In this document: in pieces, positions 1 through 7,102 of the stretch | How positions within the stretch are numbered: position 1 is the stretch's first letter | How the letters are laid out: each line of letters opens with the position of its first letter | Made by a program: the position numbers and the translations under genes | Source: an uncultured Alistipes sp. | GTDB taxonomy: Bacteria; Bacteroidota; Bacteroidia; Bacteroidales; Rikenellaceae | Direction of reading: 5' to 3' | Length of the DNA stretch: 64,000 bases | Assembly (NCBI GenBank): GCA_944321945.1 | Contig: CALUNE010000011.1 | Location: 1 to 64,000, forward strand | The notes under the pieces: generated by a model | The model's input: only the letters and a program-made list of their open reading frames with translations | What the model was told of the DNA's origin: nothing | The model's database searches: none

Positions 1-378
1 GCCTACATCCGTGCTACGGCCGCTCTCGAGGGCATGAAGGGCGACAACGAGGATCAGACGACCGGTATCCAGATCGTTAAGCGCGCCATCGAGGAGCCGC
101 TGCGTCAGATCGTGGCCAACGCCGGAGGCGAAGGCTCGGTGGTTGTCAACAAGGTGCGCGAGGGCAAGGGCTCGTTCGGCTACAACGCCCGCGACGACAA
201 GTACGAGGATCTGCTTGCAGCCGGTATCATCGACCCGACGAAGGTATCGCGTGTCGCATTGGAAAACGCCGCTTCGATCGCCTCGATGTTCCTGACGACG
301 GAGTGCGTGCTGGCCGAGAAGAAGTCCGAGCAGCCTGCACCTGCGATGCCGGCCGGCGGTATGGGCGGCATGATGTAG
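1..378 (+). CDS. groL: Chaperonin GroEL, C-terminal part (5' end outside window)
   Basis: The reading frame is open from the first base, so the gene starts before the window; 125 residues are visible. They match the end of the 60 kDa chaperonin: the equatorial-domain segment around [12 protein letters not shown], then [12 protein letters not shown], then VLAEKKSEQ, and the flexible GGMGGMM tail that projects into the folding cavity. GroEL forms a double-heptamer ring that folds cytosolic proteins with ATP and GroES. A strong hairpin terminator follows about 30 bp after the stop, so groEL is the last gene of its transcript. The identification is secure. Confidence 0.97.
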   Translation, partial: AYIRATAALEGMKGDNEDQTTGIQIVKRAIEEPLRQIVANAGGEGSVVVNKVREGKGSFGYNARDDKYEDLLAAGIIDPTKVSRVALENAASIASMFLTTECVLAEKKSEQPAPAMPAGGMGGMM

Positions 379-410
379 CAATCGGCCGCTGTCGCCTGAC
401 AGCATAAATC

Positions 411-447
411 AAAACCGGGACACTCAATGATGAGTGCCCCGGTTTTT
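411..447 (+). terminator. Intrinsic terminator after groEL
   Basis: A 16-bp stem (AAAACCGGGACACTCA against TGAGTGCCCCGGTTTT, one mismatch) with a 4-base loop is followed by a run of T. It ends the groEL transcript. Confidence 0.9.
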
Positions 448-623
448 TTGTGTCGGAAGCCTGCGTCGGAAGCCTGCTTGCCGGCTGCTTCCCGGAGGTG
501 TCGGTAGCGGCCGAATGTCGGCGACCGAAACCACGGGACAGCCGTTTTCCCCGGGTGAAGTGCTCTACTTCGGGTCTCCGGGTCCTGGATCCGTCGGGCT
601 GGATCCGCCGCTTCGGCCCCAGA

Positions 624-1222
624 CTACGGCTTCCAGCGGACGATTCCTTCGACGGGGTGTGCCTGCAACCAGCCCTTGAGCTCCGTCCGGTTCCGGACAC
701 CGCCTTCCAATACGGCCCGGTAGAGAACAATCCCCGGGATCTTCGCTTCGTCCGGTGTTTCATCCTTCAGCCGCAGGATCGTTTCGCGCGTTTCGGGGGT
801 CAGCACCGCCGCAATGCGGTCGGCCACCCGTTCGAAATAGCTGCCCACGGCGAACCCTCCTCCATGTGGATCATGTCGATCTGCCAGAGCCGACCGTCGT
901 CATCTTCATAGTGGACGTGCCACTCCAGACACCGGTCCTCGGCGTCGAGCAGGTTGACAAACTCCACGCGCCGGATCCCTGGCCGGGCGACAATCCGTGC
1001 CAGTGCCGCAAAGCTCTCCTCCGCGCGCAGCGGAGCCGGCGTGTAGACGTGCAGATCGATATCGAGGTGCTTCATGAGCAGCCCCGTGCGGAGCGAACCG
1101 ACCACCTCTGCCCTTGCACCGATCGCCTGCCAGGCTTCGTGCAGATGCAGTTGGCGGATGATTTCGCGGGCCCGTTGCTGATTGGCTGCGGCCCGGGCGA
1201 GCCTCTGGTTCGTGTCGTTCAT
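624..1222 (-). pseudogene. Nucleotidyltransferase-like protein, split by a probable 1-bp frameshift
   Basis: From the ATG at 1222 the frame encodes MNDTNQRLARAAANQQ, then a short nucleotidyltransferase-like segment (GSLRTGL, then DIDLHVY, resembling the GS...DxD metal-binding core), then WQIDMIHMEEGSP. Near 845-856 the protein-like signal jumps to another frame that continues YFERVADRIAAVLTPETRE to a stop at 624. The two halves join without loss if one base is missing after EEGSP. Read as one gene it would be about 200 aa; unshifted, the first frame ends at 800. The function is unknown; a cytosolic nucleotidyltransferase fold is my inference. It may be a real pseudogene, a sequencing error or, less likely, programmed frameshifting. 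Confidence 0.6.
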
Positions 1223-1302
1223 GGTTCTCGGAATGAATGGGGGCGGGGAATTGTGAACCGTCCGAAGCCGGTCGGCCGCTCCCTGTGCACCGGTGTATGA
1301 AA

Positions 1303-1330
1303 ATCCCCGGAGAGCACGGCTCCCGGGGAT
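1303..1330 (-). terminator. Terminator after recN
   Basis: The inverted repeat ATCCCCGG-A-GAGC / GCTC-CCGGGGAT has a 3-base loop. On the minus strand it is followed by TTTTC, just beyond the recN stop, so it probably ends the bamD-rpoZ-coaBC-recN operon. Confidence 0.7.
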
Positions 1331-1353
1331 CGATCGGTCGGGTCCGGCCGCCG

Positions 1354-2997
1354 TCACCTCCCCAGCAGAATCCGGGCCTGGGCCACGGCTGCCTGGGTGA
1401 TCTGTGCGCCGGAGAGCATCTTGGCAATCTCGGCAATGCGGTCGTCGTCGCTCAGACGGGTGATCTCCGTACGGCCGTTGCGCTTGTAGACCACGAAGTG
1501 GGTCGAGCCCTTCGAGGCGACCTGCGGCAGGTGGGTGATGTCGACAACCTGCATCGAGGCCGCGAGCGATTCGATGATCTCGCCCATGGCGTCGGCGATG
1601 CGGCCCGAGACGCCCGTGTCGATCTCGTCGAAGATGATCGTCGGCAACTGCATCCGCTTGGCCAGCAGTGCCTTCAGGGCGAGCATCACGCGCGAGAGCT
1701 CACCACCCGAGGCGATCCGCTCGACGGGTTGCGGGGTCATGCGGGCGTTGGCCGTGAAGAGGAACTGCACCTGATCGCGGCCCGTACGGTCCAACTCCGC
1801 GCGGGGCGTCAGCTCCATCCGGAATACCGTCTCGGCCATCCCCAGCTTGGCCAGCGTCTCCAGGATCTCCCGTGCAAATCCTGCTGCGGCCTTTTCGCGG
1901 GCCTTGTGCAGCCGGTCGGCCAGCGCATCAGCCGCGGCAGTCGCCTCTTTGAGGTCTTTCTCTGCCGCGGCGATCTCCTCGTCGCTGTGGACGATGGCAG
2001 CCAACTGGGCCGCACTCTTTTCGCGCAGGGCGATCAGTTCGGCCTCGTCGGCGACGTGGTATTTCTGTTGCAGGGCGATCAGCAGGTCGAGACGTCCCGA
2101 GAGCTTGGCCAGCCGTTCGGGGTCGGCATCGATCCGCTCCGAGGCGTCGGCTGCCGAGGCGTCGATATCCTTCAGTTCCTCCAGTACGGCGTGCAGCCGG
2201 TCGGCATACTCACCGGACGTGGGGTAGTGGTCGCGCAGGCGGGCGAGGTTGTTCTCGGCGTTTTTCAACTGCACGAGCACGCCGGTCTCGTCGTTGTCGA
2301 GCGTGTTACGCAGCTCGGTCAGCGTCTCGCCGATGCTCTCGGCATGCTCCAGGAGGGCCAGCTCCTCCTCGATCTCGCTCTGTTCGCCGTCGCGCAGTGC
2401 GGCGGCCGTCAGTTCGTCGGTCTGGAAGCGCAGCCACTCCTCGTCGCGTCGTCCCCGTTCGGCGGCTTCGCGCAGTGCGGTCAGCCGGCGGCGCAGTTCG
2501 CACATCCGGGTGTACTGTTCGCCGTAGCGGGCCAACAGCTCGCCGTTCCCGGCTACGGTGTCGAGTGCCGCCGTGCGGTACTCCTCCGACGAGAGGATCA
2601 GGTTCTGATGCTGGGAATGGATGTCTATGAGGCGTGTCCCCAGTTCGCGCAGCTGCGCCAGCTGTACCGGGACGTCGTTGACGAAGGCACGGCTCTTGCC
2701 GGCCGGAGTGATGATGCGCGTCAGGGTGGTCTCCTCCGCGTAGTCGAGGTCATTCTCCGCGAAAAAGGGCTCCAGACCGCAGCCCGTCAGGTCGAACGTT
2801 CCCTCCACCGTGCAGTTGCGGGCGGCATCCTTCATGGCCGAACCGTCGTTTTTGGCCCCCAGCAGCAACCCCAACGCCCCGAGCAGGATCGATTTGCCGG
2901 CACCCGTCTCACCCGTGATGATGTTCAGGTGAGGGTCCAGCTCCATTTCGAGTTTGTCGATAAGCGCGTAATTTTCAACCGACAGACGACGCAGCAT
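1354..2997 (-). CDS. recN: DNA repair protein RecN
   Basis: 547 aa, normal length for RecN. The SMC-like ATPase acts in recombinational repair of double-strand breaks. Walker A (GETGAGKS) lies near residue 30. A long central coiled coil is followed by the ABC signature (ASGGELSRVMLALK) and Walker B (TIIFDEIDTGVSG), then the D-loop/His-switch region (VVDITHLPQVAS). I chose the ATG at 2997 because MLRRLSVENYALIDKLE is the conserved family start; the longer open frame upstream is antisense-like coaBC sequence. It is the last gene of a minus-strand operon, 50 bp after coaBC. Confidence 0.97.
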   Translation of the reverse strand: MLRRLSVENYALIDKLEMELDPHLNIITGETGAGKSILLGALGLLLGAKNDGSAMKDAARNCTVEGTFDLTGCGLEPFFAENDLDYAEETTLTRIITPAGKSRAFVNDVPVQLAQLRELGTRLIDIHSQHQNLILSSEEYRTAALDTVAGNGELLARYGEQYTRMCELRRRLTALREAAERGRRDEEWLRFQTDELTAAALRDGEQSEIEEELALLEHAESIGETLTELRNTLDNDETGVLVQLKNAENNLARLRDHYPTSGEYADRLHAVLEELKDIDASAADASERIDADPERLAKLSGRLDLLIALQQKYHVADEAELIALREKSAAQLAAIVHSDEEIAAAEKDLKEATAAADALADRLHKAREKAAAGFAREILETLAKLGMAETVFRMELTPRAELDRTGRDQVQFLFTANARMTPQPVERIASGGELSRVMLALKALLAKRMQLPTIIFDEIDTGVSGRIADAMGEIIESLAASMQVVDITHLPQVASKGSTHFVVYKRNGRTEITRLSDDDRIAEIAKMLSGAQITQAAVAQARILLGR

Positions 2998-3047
2998 AGT
3001 TTTTCGGAATTGATTGTTCAGTGATTGGCTATCGCGGGAATCGGCCG

Positions 3048-4271
3048 TTAGCGGGTCAACAGCCCCTCGATGCGGTCGGCGATGCGGTCGGCCACCTCGC
3101 GTTTCGACATCAGCGGAAGCTCCTCGCTGCCCGCACGGTCGATGAGTGTCACCTTGTTCGTGTCGCCCCGGAATCCGGCTCCGGCATCCCGCAGCGAATT
3201 CAGCACGATAAAGTCGAAATTCTTCTTTTCGAGTTTCGACTGGGCATGGGCCTCCTCGTTGTCGGTCTCCAGTGCGAATCCGACCAGCAGGCGGTTGCCC
3301 TTGCGGCTGCCCAGTTCGGCGGCGATGTCGCGTGTGCGGCGCAGACGGATGTACATCTCGCCGTCGCCCTTCTTGATCTTGGTCTGCGAAACGCTTTCGG
3401 GGGTGTAGTCGGCCACGGCGGCACACATGACGGCGCCGTCCGCCGTATCGAAAGCCCCCACCGTTGCCTCATACATCTCGTCGGCCGAGAGGACATCCAC
3501 GCGTTTGACGCCCGGCGGTACGGGAAGTGCCGTACGCCCCGAGACGAGCGTGACCTCGGCGCCCCGCGCAGCCAGTTCGCCGGCGATGGCGTAGCCCATC
3601 TTGCCCGACGAGTGGTTCGAGATAAAGCGCACGGGATCGATGGCTTCGATCGTGGCACCGGCCGTGACGATCAGCCTCTTCCCGGCGAGAGTCTTTCTGC
3701 CCCCGTCGAGCAGCTCATTGACGAAGGCCGCGATCTCCTCCGGTTCGGCCATGCGGCCCTTGCCGCTCAGACCGCTGGCCAGTTCGCCCGTGCCGGGTTC
3801 GACGATCCGCACCCCGCGTCGGGCCAGCGTGCGGAGATTCTCCTGTGTGGCCTCGTGGGCATACATGTCCAGGTCCATGGCCGGGGCCACGACCACCGGG
3901 CAGCGAGCCGACAGATAGGTCGTCAGCAGCAGATTGTCCGCCACACCCGTTGCCATCTTGGCCAGCGTATTGGCCGTGGCCGGGGCGACGAGGTAGCAGT
4001 CGGCCCATTCGCCGAGCGATACATGGGAGTTCCAGGCGCCGTTCTCCGGGTTGAAGAACTCCACCAGAATGGGGTTCTTCGAGAGGGTGGCCATCGTCAG
4101 CGGGGTGATGAACTGCTTGGCCAGCGGGGTCATCACCACCTGGACCTCGGCACCAGCCGTCTTCAATAAACGACACAGCATGGCAGCCTTGTAGGCCGCT
4201 ATGCTGCCGGTAATGCCCAAAAGGATATGGCGTCCCGCCAATGCGGCGTACGCAGCCTTTTCGGAAGCCAT
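3048..4271 (-). CDS. coaBC: Bifunctional phosphopantothenoylcysteine decarboxylase / phosphopantothenate-cysteine ligase
   Basis: 407 aa. It carries out the second and third steps of coenzyme A synthesis in the cytosol. The N-terminal CoaC flavoprotein domain shows GITGSIAAYKA near residue 15, the catalytic His region NSHVSLGEWAD, PATANTLAK, and PAMDLDMY, where PAMNxxM is usual. The CoaB half begins near residue 190 (KRLIVTAGATIEAIDPVRFISN, the nucleotide-binding motif) and includes the lysine-containing KIKK motif. The start at 4271 gives MASEKAAYAALAGRHILLG and leaves 13 bp to rpoZ. Confidence 0.96.
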   Translation of the reverse strand: MASEKAAYAALAGRHILLGITGSIAAYKAAMLCRLLKTAGAEVQVVMTPLAKQFITPLTMATLSKNPILVEFFNPENGAWNSHVSLGEWADCYLVAPATANTLAKMATGVADNLLLTTYLSARCPVVVAPAMDLDMYAHEATQENLRTLARRGVRIVEPGTGELASGLSGKGRMAEPEEIAAFVNELLDGGRKTLAGKRLIVTAGATIEAIDPVRFISNHSSGKMGYAIAGELAARGAEVTLVSGRTALPVPPGVKRVDVLSADEMYEATVGAFDTADGAVMCAAVADYTPESVSQTKIKKGDGEMYIRLRRTRDIAAELGSRKGNRLLVGFALETDNEEAHAQSKLEKKNFDFIVLNSLRDAGAGFRGDTNKVTLIDRAGSEELPLMSKREVADRIADRIEGLLTR

Positions 4272-4284
4272 CGTGATGGAGGAA

Positions 4285-4620
4285 TTAGATCTCCTTGAAC
4301 GTGTCGTCCTTGCCCTCCTTGTAGACCAGCTCGTGGTCGAGGAACTCCTCGGTCGCGATGATCGTCGGTTTGGGCAGACGCTCATAGTAGCGCGAGATCT
4401 CGATCTGCTCGCGGTTCTCGAAGGTCTCCTCCATGGTGTTTTCCGAGGGCGACGAGAAGTCGGCGAGTTTGCGATTGAGTTCGTTCTTGAGTTCGGTAGC
4501 GATCTGATTGGCGCGGCGGGCGATGATGTTGATGCTCTCGTAGACGTTGCCGGTCTCCTTGTCCAGATCCACCAACTTGCGCGTGATGGTGTTGTTGGGA
4601 ATGTTCTTCTTGATTTCCAT
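4285..4620 (-). CDS. rpoZ: RNA polymerase omega subunit, Bacteroidota type
   Basis: 111 aa from the ATG at 4620 (MEIKKNIPNNTITRKL). The block NVYESINIIARRANQI is the characteristic omega signature that latches onto the beta' subunit. The acidic C-terminus (EEFLDHELVYKEGKDD) is typical of the Bacteroidota form. It starts 1 bp after the bamD stop, so translation is probably coupled. The bamD-rpoZ-coaBC-recN order is common in the phylum and supports the call. Confidence 0.9.
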   Translation of the reverse strand: MEIKKNIPNNTITRKLVDLDKETGNVYESINIIARRANQIATELKNELNRKLADFSSPSENTMEETFENREQIEISRYYERLPKPTIIATEEFLDHELVYKEGKDDTFKEI

Positions 4621-4621
4621 C

Positions 4622-5440
4622 TTATATGTTGTTGTCCTTGTTGTTGCGGTCGAGGTAGTCACGGGCGTGCTGGGCCATGCGGTCGAGCTCCCGGATATGG
4701 GTCGATTCGGGGAACTCCTCCTTGAAGGAGAGGTACGAGTCGAGCATGGCCAGGTAGCGGTCGGTCTGTTTGTCGGCGATCGAGTTGCTGGCGAAGCGGT
4801 AGCTGGACTCGACGATCAGATACATGATCTCCTCGCGGTGTTTGCTTTCGGGGTACTCCTTCAGGGCGTTTTTCAGTGCGGTGATGGCCGATTTGTATCG
4901 GCCGATCTTGTAATAGGTGTAGGCGTTCAGATAGGCCTTCTCGTGGAGCCGTTCGGTGAGTTCGGCATTGATTTTCTTGAACTCCTCGACGCGGCTGCTT
5001 TCGGGGTAGCGCGAGATGAACTCGTTGATGGCGATCAGGGCGTGGCCGGTCATGGTCTGGTCGCGCGAGGGGGCCGGCGAGAGAAAGTAGAAGCAGAGGG
5101 CGTACATGCCTTCGGCATCCTCGATGAAGGCGCTGCGGCCGAATTTACGGCGGAAGTCGTCGAGCTCGGACGAAGCGGTTTCGTAGTCGCGGTTCTTGAA
5201 TCGGCAGCGGGCCTTGTAGAAGGTGACGGTGTCTTCGCGCGAGGTGCCCTGGTAATAATGTTCGACGCCTTCGAAGAGTGTGATGGCGCGCTGCCATTTG
5301 CCCTTGTCGTAATACTCCAGCGCCTTGCTGTAGATCAGTTCGGGCTGCCCGCTTTTCAGCAGGGCGTTCATGCCGGAGCATCCGCTCAGGAAGAGCGCTG
5401 CGGCCACCATGCACAGAGCGTATGAGAAAGTCTGCTTCAT
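4622..5440 (-). CDS. bamD: Outer membrane assembly lipoprotein BamD
   Basis: 272 aa. A signal peptide ends in a lipobox (LSGC, Cys21), so it is a lipoprotein anchored in the outer membrane facing the periplasm. The body is a set of TPR helices (YSKALEYYDKGKWQRAITLFEG; YETASSELDDFRRKFG; AYLNAYTYYKIGRYKSAI), as in BamD/YfiO, which helps BamA insert beta-barrel proteins. It is the first gene of the operon and has a near-consensus promoter about 30 bp upstream. Confidence 0.95.
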   Translation of the reverse strand: MKQTFSYALCMVAAALFLSGCSGMNALLKSGQPELIYSKALEYYDKGKWQRAITLFEGVEHYYQGTSREDTVTFYKARCRFKNRDYETASSELDDFRRKFGRSAFIEDAEGMYALCFYFLSPAPSRDQTMTGHALIAINEFISRYPESSRVEEFKKINAELTERLHEKAYLNAYTYYKIGRYKSAITALKNALKEYPESKHREEIMYLIVESSYRFASNSIADKQTDRYLAMLDSYLSFKEEFPESTHIRELDRMAQHARDYLDRNNKDNNI

Positions 5441-5469
5441 TTGAGAATCTTTTACGGCGCTTTATCGCG

Positions 5470-5501
5470 CAAAGTTACGCATAAATTAACGATTTGCCAA
5501 A
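5470..5501 (-). promoter_or_regulatory. Promoter of the bamD operon
   Basis: Minus strand: TAACTTTG (5470-5477) exactly matches the Bacteroidota -7 box TAnnTTTG, and TTTG (5498-5501) lies 20 bp upstream as the -33 box. The bamD ATG is 29 bp downstream. Confidence 0.75.
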
Positions 5502-5671
5502 AAAATTATTGCCTTGGCGGCGGTCGGAATCGGACTGCAGGTGTGAAAAGCTCCGAAGGAGGAGTTCGTCGGTCGGATTCTGCCGTGAGTGGCGTTTTTG
5601 GGGGCCTTTGCAGGAGGTTGCGGCCATGGTCCCGGGACGGGTTCGGTGCCGGAAAGTTTTGCCGGCAAAGA

Positions 5672-5703
5672 TTTGGAAATATGGATTATCCTTCTTATCT
5701 TTG
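5672..5703 (+). promoter_or_regulatory. Promoter of greA
   Basis: TTTG (5672-5675), 20 bp, then TATCTTTG (5696-5703), a perfect Bacteroidota -33/-7 pair. It leaves a leader of about 100 nt before the greA ATG. The 372-bp gap between bamD and greA holds this and the divergent bamD promoter and nothing else I recognise. Confidence 0.75.
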
Positions 5704-5812
5704 CCTATATGACAAAACTGAGTTCTGGCCTTTGCGGGCCAGGATTCTTATTTTTTATGTTTTATTTTTTGGGAATTCCGTCCGCGACGGGCTTCCCGGA
5801 GAATTTTCAATT

Positions 5813-6289
5813 ATGGCAAAAGAGACTATTTATCTGACCGCCGAGGGTTACAAGAAACTCAAGGACGAACTCGATCACATGCGTTCCGTCGAGCGCCCGG
5901 CCATCTCGGCAGCGATTGCGGAGGCCCGCGACAAGGGTGACCTCTCGGAGAACGCGGAATATGATGCGGCGCGCGAGGCCCAGGGGCTGCTCGAGATGCG
6001 CATTGCCAAGCTCGAGGACACGATCGCCAATGCGCGGGTCATCGACGAGTCGAAGATCGACAAGAGCAAGGTGCAGATCCTGAGCAAGGTGACGCTGTTG
6101 AATCACAACAACAACAAACAGATGACCTATACGATCGTCGCCGAACACGAGGCCAACCTGCGCGAAGGGAAACTCGCTATCGGAACACCGATTGCCAAGG
6201 CGCTGCTCGGCCACCGCAAGGGCGACCGTGTGGATGTGGATGTTCCGGCCGGAACGATCCATTTTGAGATCCTCGACATTTCGATCTGA
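5813..6289 (+). CDS. greA: Transcription elongation factor GreA
   Basis: 158 aa from the ATG at 5813 (MAKETIYLTAEGYKKLKDEL). The N-terminal coiled coil carries the DLSENAEYDAAREAQG tip, whose acidic residues reach the RNA polymerase active site and stimulate cleavage of backtracked RNA. The C-terminal FKBP-like domain is also visible (IGTPIAKALLGHRKGD). An upstream in-frame extension exists but lacks family similarity and overlaps the promoter. A G-rich tandem repeat begins 11 bp after the stop. Confidence 0.97.
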   Translation: MAKETIYLTAEGYKKLKDELDHMRSVERPAISAAIAEARDKGDLSENAEYDAAREAQGLLEMRIAKLEDTIANARVIDESKIDKSKVQILSKVTLLNHNNNKQMTYTIVAEHEANLREGKLAIGTPIAKALLGHRKGDRVDVDVPAGTIHFEILDISI

Positions 6290-6299
6290 TCCTCCGGGG

Positions 6300-6538
6300 C
6301 CGGGGAGCCAGGGGCCGAATCCGGGGCCGAATCGGGATCCGGGGAGTCAGGGGCCGAATCGGGATCCGGGGAGCCAGGGGCCGAATCGGGATCCGGGGAG
6401 CCAGGGGCTGAATCCGGGGCTGAATCGGGATCCGGGGAGCCAGGGGCCGAATCCGGGGCTGAATCGGGATCCGGGGAGTCAGGGGCCGAATCCGGGGCCG
6501 AATCGGGATCCGGGGAGCCTGCCGGAGCCGAACCCGAT
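6300..6538 (+). repeat. G-rich tandem array A (39- and 27-bp units) after greA
   Basis: Six full units and one degenerate unit begin CCGGGGAG(C/T)CAGGGG and end CGAATCGGGAT. Starts are 6300 (39 bp), 6339 (27), 6366 (27), 6393 (39), 6432 (39), 6471 (39) and 6510 (degenerate). The long units contain an extra 12-bp CCGGGGCCGAAT module. Substitutions are C/T changes in GGGGC(C/T)GAAT and GAG(C/T)CAG. No spacers and no gene are present. All unit lengths are multiples of 3, so a reading frame stays open across the array, but its Pro/Gly/Asn composition and lack of an own start argue against coding. Confidence 0.9.
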
Positions 6539-6576
6539 CAAGACATACGACCTACTCATTGTTAGGTATTTTTGCT

Positions 6577-6604
6577 GGGACCGCTTGCTGCGGTCCTTTT
6601 TTTT
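6577..6604 (+). terminator. Terminator after the greA repeat array
   Basis: GGACCGC-TTGCT-GCGGTCC followed by eight T. It lies 290 bp after the greA stop, so the repeat array would be inside the greA 3' untranslated region. Confidence 0.8.
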
Positions 6605-6620
6605 CGTACCTTCGTCCCCG

Positions 6621-6956
6621 ATGAAGATGCACCTCCGACACCGACGCCTTACAGCCGTGTTCCTGCTGTTCGTCCTGCTTGCTGCGCAGGCGGGGCAGAA
6701 GGTGCATATCTACCTCGAGGATCATGCTCACTTTGCGGCCCATTGCGGCGATCTGCTGCCCGACAATGGGGCCCGGCACCAGGTGGTCGAGCATTGCCCC
6801 GTCGACAACTATCATTTCTTTCCGTATCTTTCGGCGAGCTGTCCGGTTCCGCATTTCCATGCCGAAATGCTGGCCGTGCTGCAGCCCGAGGCTACGCGGT
6901 GCTGCTGTGCACAACCCGCGACGGTCCTTTCGCTGCGGGCTCCTCCCCGGCGATGA
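6621..6956 (+). CDS. Small exported His/Cys-rich protein
   Basis: 111 aa from the ATG at 6621; a second Met at residue 3 is an alternative start. A basic N-terminus and hydrophobic stretch (LTAVFLLFVLLAAQAG) form a signal peptide. The mature part is rich in possible metal ligands: HIYLEDHAHFAAHCGD, VEHCPVDNYHFFPY, PHFHAEM and RCCCAQ. I do not recognise a named family. It precedes a TonB receptor by 146 bp on the same strand, and small His-rich exported proteins of this kind often accompany metal-related receptors; a metal-binding or sensing role is inferred. Confidence 0.6.
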   Translation: MKMHLRHRRLTAVFLLFVLLAAQAGQKVHIYLEDHAHFAAHCGDLLPDNGARHQVVEHCPVDNYHFFPYLSASCPVPHFHAEMLAVLQPEATRCCCAQPATVLSLRAPPRR

Positions 6957-7102
6957 TTCCATGCCCGTGACCGGAACAACGGATCTTGTTCCGGAGACGC
7001 TCCTTGTCCGTGCGGGAATCGGGGATCGTCGTTTGTCAACGGACCGAACTGCCGCTGTCTGCGGCCGGACCGGAATCATTCATCCAAACCATTGACTTTA
7101 TC

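Noticed and set aside
1237-3024. Long plus-strand frame opposite recN
   Set aside because: Shadow of recN, Gly/Val/Arg/Leu-rich, no motif, no promoter.
6567-6574. TATTTTTG as a promoter for the small exported protein
   Set aside because: It lacks a -33 partner and would put the terminator hairpin at the very start of the transcript.
6192-6956. A single protein running from greA through repeat array A (PGSQGPNP repeats) into the small exported protein
   Set aside because: The frame stays open because array A units are multiples of 3. A terminator lies in between and the signal peptide starts at 6621, so the repeat is not expected to be translated.
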